From Halopseudomonas phragmitis (GTDB taxonomy: Bacteria > Pseudomonadota > Gammaproteobacteria > Pseudomonadales > Pseudomonadaceae), in contig NZ_CP020100.1 of the NCBI RefSeq assembly GCF_002056295.1, positions 124,001-188,000 of the forward strand: 64,000 nucleotides of DNA, given 5' to 3'. The position numbers and the translations under genes were made by a program. Below the pieces are notes generated by a model that saw only the letters and a program-made list of their open reading frames with translations, did not search any database and was not told the origin of the DNA. Shown here in pieces: positions 1-9,344 of this stretch (position 1 is its first letter; each line of letters opens with the position of its first letter).

Positions 1-100
1 CTGATCGCCTGCGCGTCCGACATCCTGTTTTTCCTGGCTCAGAAGTGTATGGGTGACAAGGCCCCGGCGTATGCCGGGGCCAGGAGCGACACGTCCGGGA
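1..100. other. window edge, no assignable gene
   Basis: Too short to assign. On the minus strand an ATG at 23..21 follows an AGGA-like sequence and could open a gene running off the window (MSDAQAI...). On the plus strand a 17-codon open stretch ends at about 55 and could be the tail of an upstream gene. Neither can be decided from this window. Confidence 0.2.
60..81 (-). terminator. hairpin after the flotillin gene
   Basis: A perfect 9-bp GC-rich stem (GGCCCCGGC / GCCGGGGCC) with a 4-base loop lies 19 bases past the minus-strand stop codon of the flotillin gene. It is placed like a terminator for the four-gene operon. The following minus-strand sequence has only a short, interrupted T run, so intrinsic termination is likely but not certain. 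Confidence 0.5.
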
Positions 101-2173
101 TCAGATATCGCCGGAGTTGCCGGCAGCGGCGTGGCTGCCGTTGGCCACGGGAGTGCCGTTGGCCTGAGTTGTGGCCTTGCCGGCCAGCAATCGCTGCAAT
201 ACGTCCTGTACCACCGGACTCTTGCCAACCACACCTTCGATCGCCTTGCCAACCGACAGAGACTTGGCAAACGAGTTGAAGAAGTCGCCTTCGCCGCCAA
301 CGATCTCGATTTTTGCCTGACCCAGTGCGGTAGCCAGTACCTCGGCCTGATCCTTGGCAATATCCTTGTTCGCGGCAATGGCGGCCATCGATTCCTCGAA
401 GCCCTTCTCCAGTTGCATGCGGAACTCTTCGTGCTGACGGGCAGTGTCGCTGAGCGCGTCCAGGGCACCGAATTTCTTGCCCAGACCCTCGGCTTCGGCA
501 TTGAAGCGCTCAAGCAGCACTTCGGCTTCGGCCAGACCCTGATCCTTGGTGGCGCGCGCCTTGGCTACACCGAGCTGCTCTTCGCCACGAGCCTGCGCAG
601 TGAGCTTCTCTTCCAACACCTTGGCTTCGGTCAGGCCTTCCTTCTCGCGAGCCTGCGCCTGAGCTTCGGTCACCCGTGCCGCTGCCAGGCCTTTTTCTTC
701 CTCGCCACGAGCCTCGGCGGCCATCTGTTCGGCCAGCACCTTGGCCTCGGCCAGACCTTCCTTCTCCATAGCCGCTGCGGTGATTTCCCGCACCTTGGCA
801 GCAGCCAGGCCAGTGGCAGCCTGCTCGGCCTGAATACCTTCGGCCAGTTTCTTCTTGGCTTCGGCCTGCTTGGCCGCCGCTTCCAGCTCGGCCTGGGCCA
901 TGTTGTTGATTTCCACTGCCTTGTGCCGCGAACGAGTCTCGTCGGCTTCGGCCTGCTTGACCTGACGCACCAGCTCCTGCTCGGCTTCGGCCTGGGCGTT
1001 GAGCACCACCACCTGCTTGAGGCGCTCGGCCTCGGAGACTTCGCGCACTTCCTTGATCCGCTCTTCTTCCTGGGCTACGGTCTTCTCGACCGCTACCCGC
1101 TCGCGGATCACTGCGGCAATCGCCTTGCGCTCTTCCTCCAGGGCCTTTTCCTTCTCGATGCGCTGCAGTTCGACTTCACGCTCACGTGCCACTACTTCCA
1201 GAGACCGGGCACGCTCAACCTTTTCAACCTCGATCACGACTGCACGCTGGCGATTCTGCTGAGCAACCTCGACTTCGCGCTGGTGGTTTTCGTTGCGAAT
1301 ATCCAGCTCCTGCTGAGTCTGGATGCGTGCCTGCTCGGCCTTGAGGCGCTCCTCCTCGCGGACCTTGAAGGTCTCTGCCTCTTCGCGGGCGCGAATGGTT
1401 TCAATCTCACGCTTCTGCCGCGCCTCGGCATCAGCCTGCTGACGCTCAAGCGACAGTGCCGCTTCGCGGGTCTCAACGTTCTTTTTCTGGATCGCCAGTT
1501 CCTCGTTGCGCTCCAGTTCATTAGTGATCACATTCTGGGCTGCCGTCAGTTCGGTAATCTTGCGAATACCCTCGGCGTCGAGAATGTTGTGCGGATCGAG
1601 CGAAGCCTTGGGGGTCTGCTCAAGATAGTCGATCGCCACGTCTTCGAGCACATAACCGTTAAGGTCGTTACCGATCACCTCGATAATCCGATCACGGAAG
1701 TTCTGCCGCTCCTCGAACAGGCTGACGAAGTCGAACTTCTTGCCCACAGTTTTCAGCGCTTCGGAAAATTTGGCATTGAACAGCTCGTTCACTGCGGCGC
1801 GATCAGAGGCACGTTCGACACCAATAGCCTTGGCCACCTTGAGCACATCTTGCTGGGTTTCGTTAACTCGCAGATAGAAGGCCACGGTAATGTCGGCGCG
1901 CAGGTTGTCCATACAGATCAGGCCGTCCTTGCCGCGCCGATCGACCTCGAGCGTCAGCAGCGAGATCTTCATGAACTCCTTTTTGTAGATCACCGGATAG
2001 ACCAAAGCACCGGTGAAATGCACCTTGGGCGTCGACGACATATCGTTGACGATCAGCGCGGTTCCCTGCGGCACCTTGATATAGAAGGCCTGGAACAGTA
2101 CGAAAAAGCCCACGATCAGCAGGAAGAAAATACCTACGCCAATCAGAAAAGGCATGAACATTGCCAGATTCAT
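101..2173 (-). CDS. yqiK: YqiK-type flotillin (SPFH/band 7 protein)
   Basis: This encodes a flotillin-like inner-membrane scaffold protein of about 690 residues. One N-terminal membrane segment (about residues 5-28) is followed by an SPFH/band 7 domain (about 30-230). After that comes a very long Glu/Ala/Lys/Arg-rich coiled coil (about 240-600) with repeating units such as EKEGLAEAKVLAEQ and EKEGLTEAKVLEEK. The tail is low in charge. I chose the ATG at 2173 because an AAGGAG site precedes it by 10 bases; an in-frame TTG three codons earlier is too close to that site. It is the last gene of an operon with a YqiJ-like protein, PspA and a DUF2170 protein. Flotillins of this family organise membrane microdomains and fluidity; a membrane-stress role here is inferred from the neighbours. 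Confidence 0.9.
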   Translation of the reverse strand: MNLAMFMPFLIGVGIFFLLIVGFFVLFQAFYIKVPQGTALIVNDMSSTPKVHFTGALVYPVIYKKEFMKISLLTLEVDRRGKDGLICMDNLRADITVAFYLRVNETQQDVLKVAKAIGVERASDRAAVNELFNAKFSEALKTVGKKFDFVSLFEERQNFRDRIIEVIGNDLNGYVLEDVAIDYLEQTPKASLDPHNILDAEGIRKITELTAAQNVITNELERNEELAIQKKNVETREAALSLERQQADAEARQKREIETIRAREEAETFKVREEERLKAEQARIQTQQELDIRNENHQREVEVAQQNRQRAVVIEVEKVERARSLEVVAREREVELQRIEKEKALEEERKAIAAVIRERVAVEKTVAQEEERIKEVREVSEAERLKQVVVLNAQAEAEQELVRQVKQAEADETRSRHKAVEINNMAQAELEAAAKQAEAKKKLAEGIQAEQAATGLAAAKVREITAAAMEKEGLAEAKVLAEQMAAEARGEEEKGLAAARVTEAQAQAREKEGLTEAKVLEEKLTAQARGEEQLGVAKARATKDQGLAEAEVLLERFNAEAEGLGKKFGALDALSDTARQHEEFRMQLEKGFEESMAAIAANKDIAKDQAEVLATALGQAKIEIVGGEGDFFNSFAKSLSVGKAIEGVVGKSPVVQDVLQRLLAGKATTQANGTPVANGSHAAAGNSGDI

Positions 2174-2226
2174 TGCAATCAATCTCCTTTGATAAAAGGC
2201 CCTGGGCGCACCCTTGCGCCGGGTGC

Positions 2227-2856
2227 TCAGTGACCGTTGAACTCGTCCTCGGTAATGACTCGATAGGCGTGCTCGGGCTCCAGGTACTCCAGCAGTACCA
2301 GACGGTCGCCGCGCTTGTAGCCCAGCGACTCATCAGCCCGAATCCGCAAAATCAGCCCCGCCCCACCATCTTCCAGCAGCGCTTCGCCCTGCATCGCGGT
2401 GACCCGCGGGCTGCGCACGACCACGGTCCGCCCCAACAGCGACGACGTGGTATTGGCCAGCAGACGCTGAAACAAGGGACGCAGGGGGTAAATCACGACA
2501 CGCACCACCGGTGCGGCCAGCATCAGGGCGGCAATCAGAACCACCAGCCCAAGGGGGTAACGCAGGATGCCCAAAGGCAGGAAACGCAGAACCAGCAGTT
2601 CGGCGAAGTAGCAGAACAGCCAGGCGAAAAACACCAACAGGGTAATCAGCAATGTGACCGGCACGCCACCCAGCCCAAGCTTGAGCAGCAGCCCGCCCAA
2701 CCCTTCGGCCTGCAGCCCCCCGTCACTGGCGCTGTCGAGCAGATCGATATCCAGCAGCCCCAGAGCTACAACCAGCCAGTAAAGAATGGCCAGACACAGC
2801 ACAAAGCTGAGCAATACCACCGGAAAGGTCATTGAGGTCTGAAAAAACAGCTCCAT
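2227..2856 (-). CDS. yqiJ: YqiJ-like membrane protein with OB-fold tail
   Basis: About 209 residues, with three probable membrane segments (about 10-35, 64-90 and 98-120) and a soluble C-terminal region of about 70 residues (from SLLGRTVVVRSPRV onward) that looks like an OB fold. This is the layout of YqiJ/NfeD-like proteins, which are regularly encoded beside flotillins and are thought to be their membrane partners. It ends 53 bp before the flotillin start and begins 51 bp after pspA, so co-transcription is likely. The ATG at 2856 was preferred; an in-frame TTG at 2862 also has an acceptable AGGGA site, so the start may be two codons earlier. Confidence 0.8.
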   Translation of the reverse strand: MELFFQTSMTFPVVLLSFVLCLAILYWLVVALGLLDIDLLDSASDGGLQAEGLGGLLLKLGLGGVPVTLLITLLVFFAWLFCYFAELLVLRFLPLGILRYPLGLVVLIAALMLAAPVVRVVIYPLRPLFQRLLANTTSSLLGRTVVVRSPRVTAMQGEALLEDGGAGLILRIRADESLGYKRGDRLVLLEYLEPEHAYRVITEDEFNGH

Positions 2857-2907
2857 GAGCAACTACATCCCTGTCAGTGTCGGCCTGGCTGGCCAGTTTC
2901 TATCCGG

Positions 2908-3603
2908 TCAGTTACCGGCCTTGCCCTTCAGACGCGCCAATACGCTGTCGGCACTGCCGCTCTCGGCAACGATACCGGCCTCACGCAGTTTCTGGTCCAG
3001 CGCCTGATCAACATCGGCCTCGGCAGCCAGTTCAGCTGCGGCTTCCATGCGAGCACCACGTTCGGCCTGCTTGCGCTTGATCCGCTCGAGTGACTCCAGC
3101 GCGGTATGCATCTTGGCCTGCGAGCCACCATAGCGCTGCGAGACCGCCAACTGCGCCTTGTGTACGCTTTCAGTCGCCTTGATGGTATCGGCCTGCTGCT
3201 TCAGTCGCTTGATATTGCTTTCGGCCTGGCTGACCGCCTTGCGCAACTGCGCCACACTGGCAGTAAAGGCATCCGCCTGCTCACGCTCGCTATTGAGAGA
3301 AACTTCCAGGTTGGCGATCTTTTCTGCCACTTCACGGGCCAGCGCCTCGTTGCCGGCATCCAGGGCCTTGAGCGCATACTGTTCATATTCGGCCACCTTG
3401 GCCTGCAGCTTGGCCACCTGCTCGGCAGCCAGCTTCTGCTTGGCCATGATCCCGGCCAAGGCTTCACGCGAGCGATGCAGTTCCTGATCGGCATCGCGAA
3501 TTTCCTGATCGAGGATCCGCAGTGCCTGACTATCGACTACCGCCTCACCGGCCTCATGCACGCCGCCACGTACCGCTGTCAGCAATTTGCTCCAGACATT
3601 CAT
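2908..3603 (-). CDS. pspA: PspA/IM30 family membrane-stress protein
   Basis: A 231-residue protein, almost entirely predicted helix, beginning MNVWSKLLTAVRGGVHEAGE. The amphipathic N-terminal helix and the long Glu/Ala/Lys-rich coiled coil with LDQEIRDADQEL and LDAGNEALAREVAEKI-type segments are those of PspA/IM30 (ESCRT-III-like) proteins. These bind stressed inner membrane and help keep it sealed. A strong GAGGAG site lies before the ATG. It sits 12 bp after the DUF2170 gene and ahead of YqiJ and flotillin genes. No pspF activator or pspBC genes are next to it and I saw no sigma-54 site upstream, so its control probably differs from the enteric psp operon. Confidence 0.88.
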   Translation of the reverse strand: MNVWSKLLTAVRGGVHEAGEAVVDSQALRILDQEIRDADQELHRSREALAGIMAKQKLAAEQVAKLQAKVAEYEQYALKALDAGNEALAREVAEKIANLEVSLNSEREQADAFTASVAQLRKAVSQAESNIKRLKQQADTIKATESVHKAQLAVSQRYGGSQAKMHTALESLERIKRKQAERGARMEAAAELAAEADVDQALDQKLREAGIVAESGSADSVLARLKGKAGN

Positions 3604-3615
3604 TCGCTTGTCTCC

Positions 3616-4236
3616 TCAGACACCGGCCTTGAGAAAGCCTTCATAGGCTTCCGTGGCCTTGATCACGTTATCGGCCAGCAACTCAATCTCGAACACCACA
3701 TCCGAGAGCGTCGAAGCCGAGCTCAGAGCACCGAACATGGTGTAGCACAGGCTGCCGTCAGCCAGAGTTTCCAGACCGATACTCGAAAGCGGGAACAGTT
3801 TATGGGTGCGCAGCACCTCTTCGTTGAAGGCCACTGCATTCTCGACATCCGACGCCGGCCAAAGCAGCCCTTCCACCACGATCTGCTCACCGAACACTGC
3901 CAGAAACAACGGCAAATCGCCGTATTCATGCATGGTCAGGTGCAAGCTGGGATCACTGCCATCGATCAGCTCAATGCTGGCCTGGCCGCCCGAGAACAGC
4001 TCGGTGGCGGACAAGGCTTCGAACAACCCCTGGGCAGTCCATATCTGCTGCATGCTCATTCCTTCCTCCTTCTCCTGCGGAACCAGCTTCGAATCGGGCT
4101 GGCGCAATTTCCTTTCAAATGCCAAAAGCTGTGCCGTGTGCTCCGGCAGAATCCAGACTTCCTTCTTGACCAACCCCTGCTCACGCAGGCGCTGGCGGTA
4201 CAAACGTTGGTAATGGGCGGACGATTTCTTTTCCAT
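3616..4236 (-). CDS. DUF2170 (YjfI-like) protein with basic N-terminus
   Basis: A 206-residue soluble protein. Residues about 60-206 resemble the DUF2170/YjfI family, a group of unknown function found near yjfJ-type PspA genes. The first 50 residues are very basic (MEKKSSAHYQRLYRQRLREQ) and then read as a strand followed by a helix (KKEVWILPEHTAQLLAFERK), a pattern reminiscent of ribbon-helix-helix DNA-binding domains; this is my inference only. It is the first gene of the PspA-flotillin operon, 12 bp before pspA. A perfect 13-bp inverted repeat lies immediately upstream and could be an operator for this or another regulator. Confidence 0.65.
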   Translation of the reverse strand: MEKKSSAHYQRLYRQRLREQGLVKKEVWILPEHTAQLLAFERKLRQPDSKLVPQEKEEGMSMQQIWTAQGLFEALSATELFSGGQASIELIDGSDPSLHLTMHEYGDLPLFLAVFGEQIVVEGLLWPASDVENAVAFNEEVLRTHKLFPLSSIGLETLADGSLCYTMFGALSSASTLSDVVFEIELLADNVIKATEAYEGFLKAGV

Positions 4237-4248
4237 GAAGTCACCCTA

Positions 4249-4290
4249 ATTTATTACATGTAACAAATCAACACATCACATGTAATAAAT
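4249..4290. promoter_or_regulatory. 13-bp inverted repeat upstream of the PspA operon
   Basis: ATTTATTACATGT at 4249-4261 is exactly repeated in inverted orientation at 4278-4290, with a 16-base spacer; the left arm is part of a self-palindrome TTACATGTAA (4254-4263). The pair ends 13 bases before the DUF2170 start codon. It is AT-rich in a GC-rich genome. It may be an operator or, if transcribed, a hairpin that hides the ribosome site. Confidence 0.55.
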
Positions 4291-4301
4291 CAAAAAATAA
4301 A

Positions 4302-4326
4302 CGGGCACGAGCCAACGCTCCTACAA
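4302..4326 (-). repeat. REP-like element
   Basis: Read on the minus strand this is TTGTAGGAGCGTTGGCTCGT followed by GCCCG. The GTAGGAGC start and the GAGC/GCTC stem match the general form of Pseudomonas REP sequences. A related stem occurs at 49966-49993. The remainder of the 4237-4583 gap shows no convincing gene; a 62-codon minus-strand frame there has no good ribosome site. Confidence 0.45.
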
Positions 4327-4583
4327 GCAGAGGGCTGAGCATCGACATGAACAGGGTGAGAATCACTCGGAGGGAGAAGAATTCCATTTCCTGCTGACGG
4401 GCGCATCCAGTGCCGCCCAACTATTAAACAACAGCGCAACCACAAGGCAAAGCCCCAAATCCGCCAACCCGGTCGCACTCTGGCCCAGTGCTATCACCCA
4501 GACCAGAATGCATTGCGGTTGCGCGAAGCATCACAGCTCAGTAGTGTCTGACCGTCATCATGCTCACATCACCAGGAGAGCGC

Positions 4584-5777
4584 ATGCCCAGCAAGCCCCT
4601 TTCAGGCCTCAAGGTCGTCGAACTCGGCACCCTGATCGCCGGCCCCTTCGCCGCCCGAATCTGCGCCGAGTTCGGCGCCGAGGTGATCAAGGTCGAATCG
4701 CCCGATGGCGGCGACCCGCTGCGCAAATGGCGCAAGCTGTACGAGGGCACCTCGCTGTGGTGGTTCGTCCAGGCCCGCAACAAGCGCTCACTGACCCTCA
4801 ACCTCAAACAGGCCGAAGGCATCGAGATTCTCAAGCGACTGCTGGCCGACGCCGACATCCTGATCGAGAACTTTCGCCCCGGCACCCTGGAAAAGCTCGG
4901 GCTGAGCTGGGACGTTCTGCATGCACTGAATCCAGGACTGGTGATGGTCCGGCTGTCCGGCTTCGGCCAGAGCGGCCCGCTGAAAGATCAGCCGGGCTTT
5001 GGTGCGGTGGGTGAATCGATGGGCGGACTGCGCTACATCACCGGATTCGAGGATCGCCCGCCGGTACGCACCGGCATCTCCATCGGCGACTCGATTGCCG
5101 CCTTGTGGGGCGTGATTGGCGCGCTGATGGCGCTGCGTCACCGTGAAGTCAACGGTGGCCAGGGTCAGGTTGTGGATGTAGCCCTGTATGAGGCGGTGTT
5201 CGCGATGATGGAGAGCCTGGTCCCGGAGTTCGACGTACTGGGTTTTATCCGCGAGCGCAGTGGCAATATCATGCCCGGCATCACCCCATCCTCGATCCAT
5301 ACCTGCGCCGACGGCAAGGCGATTCAGATTGGCGCCAACGGCGATGCGATCTTCCAGCGTTTCATGCGCGCCATCGGCCGCAACGACCTGGCCGACGACC
5401 CGAGCCTGGCCGACAATGCCGGGCGTGATGCCCGGCGTGACGAGCTCTATGCACTGATTGACGCCTGGGCCGCGAGCCTGCCGCAGGATCAGGCGCTCAA
5501 TCTCTTGAACGCAGCCGAAGTACCGGCCAGCCAGATTTACTCGGTAGCCGACATGTTCAAGGACCCGCAGTTTCTCGCCCGTGACATGTTCATTGACGCC
5601 CAACTGCCGGATGGCAAGCCGTTCAAGATGCCCGGCATCGTACCCAAACTGTCGGCGACCCCGGGCTCAAGCGAATGGCGCGGACCAGAGCTGGGCGAGC
5701 ATACCGAAGAACTGCTCAAGACCCTGGGCTACGACGCTGCAGCCCTGGCCCGACTGCGCACTGCCGGCGTGGTCTAG
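4584..5777 (+). CDS. CaiB/BaiF family CoA-transferase
   Basis: A 397-residue class III (family III) CoA-transferase, which moves CoA between carboxylic acids. The N-terminus GLKVVELGTLIAGPFAARI, followed by FGAEVIKVE and ARNKRSLTLNLK, is the family signature, and FRPGTLEKLG and DVALYEAVFAMMESLVPE are also typical. The family's catalytic Asp is expected in the NFRPG to GFGQSGP region, but I did not assign it. Start at 4584 was chosen because AGGAG lies five bases upstream; an in-frame ATG at 4560 lacks one. The gene stands alone between the PspA operon and clpB, so its substrate (formyl-, succinyl- or another CoA) cannot be inferred. Confidence 0.88.
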   Translation: MPSKPLSGLKVVELGTLIAGPFAARICAEFGAEVIKVESPDGGDPLRKWRKLYEGTSLWWFVQARNKRSLTLNLKQAEGIEILKRLLADADILIENFRPGTLEKLGLSWDVLHALNPGLVMVRLSGFGQSGPLKDQPGFGAVGESMGGLRYITGFEDRPPVRTGISIGDSIAALWGVIGALMALRHREVNGGQGQVVDVALYEAVFAMMESLVPEFDVLGFIRERSGNIMPGITPSSIHTCADGKAIQIGANGDAIFQRFMRAIGRNDLADDPSLADNAGRDARRDELYALIDAWAASLPQDQALNLLNAAEVPASQIYSVADMFKDPQFLARDMFIDAQLPDGKPFKMPGIVPKLSATPGSSEWRGPELGEHTEELLKTLGYDAAALARLRTAGVV

Positions 5778-5931
5778 GGAGACACTGATTACACCAATGT
5801 CGGTGTTGATCCAATTGTCGCGGCATCGCTCAGGCGCGGACGCTACCCAGATCAGGCTCCAATCTCTGTGCAACCCGCCGAGAGGATCCGCAACTGATTT
5901 AGTCGGTGCGTCCTAGCACGCCCGGCAAAAC

Positions 5932-8499
5932 TCACTGGCCGAACACGAACTGCTCGCCTTCAACCCCGACCTTGATCAGCGCACCCGGCTCGAAATCACC
6001 GGCCAGAATGCGCTGTGCCAGCGGGTTCTCGATCCAACGCTGAATCGCCCGCTTGAGCGGCCGAGCGCCATAGACCGGGTCGTAGCCGACGGCAATCAGC
6101 TTATCCAGCGCCTCACCTGAAAGCTCCAGATTCAGCTCGCGCTCGGCCAGACGCTGGCGCAGGCGCTGCAACTGGATCTCGGCAATGCCGCCGATCTGCT
6201 CCTTGCCGAGCGGATCGAACACTACCACCTCATCAATCCGGTTGATGAATTCGGGACGGAAGTGACTGCTGACCGCATCCATCACCGCTGCCTTTTGCGC
6301 CTCGGGATCGCCAGCCAGATCCTGAATCTGGGCCGAGCCCAGGTTGGAGGTCATGACCACCACACTGTTTTTGAAGTCGACAGTATGCCCCTGACTATCG
6401 GTCAGGCGACCATCCTCCAGTACCTGCAGCAGCACGTTGAACACATCCGGATGGGCCTTCTCGACCTCATCCATGAGAATCACCGAGTAGGGCTTACGCC
6501 GCACCGCCTCGGTCAGATAGCCACCCTCTTCATAGCCGACGTAACCCGGAGGCGCACCGATCAGACGAGCCACCGAGTGCTTCTCCATGAACTCGGACAT
6601 GTCGATACGCACCATCGCCTCTTCGGTATCGAACAAGAACTCGGCAAGCGCCTTACACAGCTCGGTCTTGCCCACCCCGGTCGGACCAAGGAACAGGAAT
6701 GAGCCGCTCGGGCGATTCGGGTCGCTCAGGCCTGCACGCGAGCGGCGCACCGCATTGGCCACCGCGACCACTGCCTCGTGCTGACCGACCACCCGCTTGT
6801 GCAGAGCGTCTTCCATACGCAGCAGCTTGTCGCGCTCGCCTTCGAGCATCTTGCTCACCGGAATGCCGGTCCACTTGGACACCACTTCGGCGATTTCCTC
6901 GTCGGTGACCTTGCTGCGCAGCAACTGGTTCTCGCTCTTGCCATGGGCATCGACCATCTGCAGGCTGCGCTCCAGGTCCGGGATCACCCCGTACTGCAAC
7001 TCAGCCATGCGGTTGAGATCACCCTTGCGCCGGGCCAGCTCCAGCTCGGTCCGGGCCTGCTCAATCTTCTGCTGGATCTGCGCCGACCCCTGCACCTCGG
7101 CTTTCTCGGATTTCCAGATATCTTCCAGATCGGCGTACTCGCGCTCGAGCTTGGCGATGTCTTCTTCCAACTTGGCCAGACGCTTTTTGGTCGCCTCGTC
7201 ATCTTCCTTCTTCAGCGCTTCGCGCTCGATCTTGAGCTGAATCAGACGCCGATCCAGGCGGTCCAGCTCCTCCGGCTTGGAGTCGATTTCCATGCGGATG
7301 CGACTGGCTGCTTCGTCGATCAGGTCAATGGCCTTGTCCGGCAGTTGGCGATCGGTGATATAGCGGTGACTGAGCTTGGCTGCGGCAATGATCGCGCCAT
7401 CGGTGATGGTCACGCCGTGGTGCACTTCGTAGCGCTCTTTGAGACCACGCAGGATGGCGATGGTATCTTCCTCGCTCGGCTCATCGACCAGCACCTTCTG
7501 GAACCGGCGCTCCAGCGCGGCATCCTTCTCGATGTACTGGCGGTACTCATCAAGGGTGGTGGCACCCACGCAGTGCAACTCACCCCGGGCCAGTGCTGGT
7601 TTGAGCATGTTGCCGGCATCCATGGCACCCTCGGCCTTACCGGCCCCAACCATGGTGTGCAGCTCGTCAATGAACAGGATGATCCGACCTTCCTGCTTGG
7701 ACAGCTCGTTGAGCACAGCCTTGAGACGTTCCTCGAACTCGCCACGGAACTTGGCCCCGGCGATCAGCGCGCCCATGTCCAGCGCCAGCAGACGCTTGTC
7801 CTTGAGGCCATCAGGCACTTCGCCATTAATGATGCGCTGGGCCAGCCCCTCGACAATCGCGGTCTTGCCCACGCCGGGCTCACCGATCAGCACCGGGTTG
7901 TTCTTGGTCCGGCGCTGCAGGACCTGAATGGTGCGGCGGATTTCGTCATCACGACCGATCACCGGATCGAGCTTGCCGTCCTCGGCCCGCTTGGTCATGT
8001 CGACGCAGTACTTGTCCAGCGCCTGGCGCGACTCCTCGGCATTCGGGTCGTTGACCGCTTCGCCACCGCGCAGGTTGTTGATGGCGTTTTCCAGGGCCTT
8101 TTTCGATACCCCCTGACCCAGCAGCAGCTTGCCCAGAGTGGTGCTGTCATCCATCGCCGCCAGCAGTACCAGCTCACTGGAAATAAACTGGTCGCCACGT
8201 TTTTGCGCCAGGCTATCGGCCTTGTTCAGCAGCCGTGCCAGCTCCTGCGACAGAGTCACATCACCAGTCGGATTGCTCACCGTGGCCAGCTTGTCGAGCG
8301 CCTTGCCCAACTCCTGCTTGAGATGATTGATGTCGAAGCCGGTCTGCATCAGCAACGGACGGATCGAGCCGCCCTGCTGGTCGATCAACGCCAGCATCAG
8401 ATGCAACGGGTCAATTTGATTATGGTCGCGACCGACCGCCAACGACTGGGCGTCGGACAGGGCGACCTGGAGTTTGCTGGTCAAACGGTCAATACGCAT
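5932..8499 (-). CDS. clpB: ClpB disaggregase
   Basis: An 855-residue Hsp100 chaperone that, with DnaK, pulls proteins out of aggregates using ATP. In order it has an N-terminal Clp-N repeat domain, a first AAA+ module with Walker A GEPGVGKT near residue 207, a long coiled-coil middle domain (about 400-530, with the charged [18 protein letters not shown] stretch), and a second AAA+ module with GPTGVGKT near 605. Full length for the family. Start ATG is preceded by AGGACAAG. It follows pgeF on the same strand and has its own heat-shock promoter in the 104-bp gap between them. Confidence 0.98.
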   Translation of the reverse strand: MRIDRLTSKLQVALSDAQSLAVGRDHNQIDPLHLMLALIDQQGGSIRPLLMQTGFDINHLKQELGKALDKLATVSNPTGDVTLSQELARLLNKADSLAQKRGDQFISSELVLLAAMDDSTTLGKLLLGQGVSKKALENAINNLRGGEAVNDPNAEESRQALDKYCVDMTKRAEDGKLDPVIGRDDEIRRTIQVLQRRTKNNPVLIGEPGVGKTAIVEGLAQRIINGEVPDGLKDKRLLALDMGALIAGAKFRGEFEERLKAVLNELSKQEGRIILFIDELHTMVGAGKAEGAMDAGNMLKPALARGELHCVGATTLDEYRQYIEKDAALERRFQKVLVDEPSEEDTIAILRGLKERYEVHHGVTITDGAIIAAAKLSHRYITDRQLPDKAIDLIDEAASRIRMEIDSKPEELDRLDRRLIQLKIEREALKKEDDEATKKRLAKLEEDIAKLEREYADLEDIWKSEKAEVQGSAQIQQKIEQARTELELARRKGDLNRMAELQYGVIPDLERSLQMVDAHGKSENQLLRSKVTDEEIAEVVSKWTGIPVSKMLEGERDKLLRMEDALHKRVVGQHEAVVAVANAVRRSRAGLSDPNRPSGSFLFLGPTGVGKTELCKALAEFLFDTEEAMVRIDMSEFMEKHSVARLIGAPPGYVGYEEGGYLTEAVRRKPYSVILMDEVEKAHPDVFNVLLQVLEDGRLTDSQGHTVDFKNSVVVMTSNLGSAQIQDLAGDPEAQKAAVMDAVSSHFRPEFINRIDEVVVFDPLGKEQIGGIAEIQLQRLRQRLAERELNLELSGEALDKLIAVGYDPVYGARPLKRAIQRWIENPLAQRILAGDFEPGALIKVGVEGEQFVFGQ

Positions 8500-8555
8500 G
8501 GACTTGTCCTATCTGCATGGCCCCGAGTCGGGCCCGATCAATGTCAATGATCACT

Positions 8556-8583
8556 AGATAGGGACGATTATTGCTCTTTCAAG
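8556..8583 (-). promoter_or_regulatory. sigma-32 heat-shock promoter of clpB
   Basis: On the minus strand CTTGAAA (8583-8577), a 13-base spacer and CCCTATCT (8563-8556) match the RpoH consensus CTTGAAA-N11-15-CCCCATNT closely. It lies 57 bases before the clpB start codon and downstream of the pgeF stop, so it serves clpB alone. Confidence 0.85.
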
Positions 8584-8603
8584 CCACACAATGTTGACTG
8601 GAG

Positions 8604-9344
8604 TCAAATGTTTGTCGGCTCGAGCCAAATCAGCGAAGCCATCCGCCCGGTCTGACCATCACGTCGATAGGAATAGAATCGTTGCGCATCGCTGACCGTG
8701 CACAGGCCGCCGCCATACAGATGCTGCACCCCCAGGCGCTTGAGCCGCAGGCGGGCAAGCTGATAGATATCCGCCAGGTAGTGGTCTTCGCGCTCGGTCG
8801 GCTCGAACGCCTGTACGGCAGACTCATCAGTTGCCGTAAAGGCTTCAAAAACCTCTTCCCCCACCTCGAACACCTGTGGTCCGATTGCCGGCCCCAACCA
8901 GGCCATCAGCGATTCTGGTGCACAGCCCATGGCCTGCACCGTCGCTTCCAGCACCCCATCGGCCAGCCCACGCCAACCGGCATGCGCCGCCGCAACCCGG
9001 TTGCCGGACTGATCACACAATAATACCGGCAGGCAGTCGGCGGTCAGCACCGCACAGGCAATGCCCGGCTGATCGGTCCAGCTGGCATCGGCATCAGCAA
9101 CAACCGCAGGATCGGCCCTGACCACCCGGGTACTGTGGGTCTGCTCCAGCCACGCCGGCTGACAGCCCAACGCAGCCTGCAGGCGCTGGCGATTGGCAGC
9201 CACATGCGCAGGGTCATCCCCAACATGGGTAGCCAGATTGAAACTATTCCACGGGGCCAGGCTGTCACCCCCCAGTCGGGTGGTGATACAGGTACGCACC
9301 TGCCTTGGTGCCGGCCATTTGGCAGTCAAGATATCCTTGGTCAT
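8604..9344 (-). CDS. pgeF: PgeF/YfiH peptidoglycan editing factor
   Basis: A 246-residue cytosolic protein of the YfiH/multicopper polyphenol oxidase-like family. The conserved TADCLPV and HAGWRG motifs supply the Cys and His of the metal site. In Escherichia coli this protein removes wrongly incorporated L-Ser peptidoglycan precursors; other members act as purine nucleosidases or phosphorylases. Its ATG overlaps the rluD stop codon by four bases (ATGA), so the two are translationally coupled. The order rluD-pgeF-clpB is conserved in many gammaproteobacteria. Confidence 0.92.
   Translation of the reverse strand: MTKDILTAKWPAPRQVRTCITTRLGGDSLAPWNSFNLATHVGDDPAHVAANRQRLQAALGCQPAWLEQTHSTRVVRADPAVVADADASWTDQPGIACAVLTADCLPVLLCDQSGNRVAAAHAGWRGLADGVLEATVQAMGCAPESLMAWLGPAIGPQVFEVGEEVFEAFTATDESAVQAFEPTEREDHYLADIYQLARLRLKRLGVQHLYGGGLCTVSDAQRFYSYRRDGQTGRMASLIWLEPTNI

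Noticed and set aside
53-2233. 726-codon plus-strand open frame opposite the flotillin gene
   Set aside because: It mirrors the Glu/Ala-rich coiled coil on the other strand; its Leu/Phe-rich product has no family pattern and no ribosome site.
4290-4478. 62-codon minus-strand frame upstream of the DUF2170 gene
   Set aside because: No ribosome site; it runs through the REP-like element and lacks family features.
4237-4583. Sigma-54 promoter for the pspA operon
   Set aside because: No GG-N10-GC element with adequate flanks was found in the upstream sequence.
6778-8550. 590-codon plus-strand frame opposite clpB
   Set aside because: A shadow of a strongly conserved gene in GC-rich DNA; no recognisable domain.
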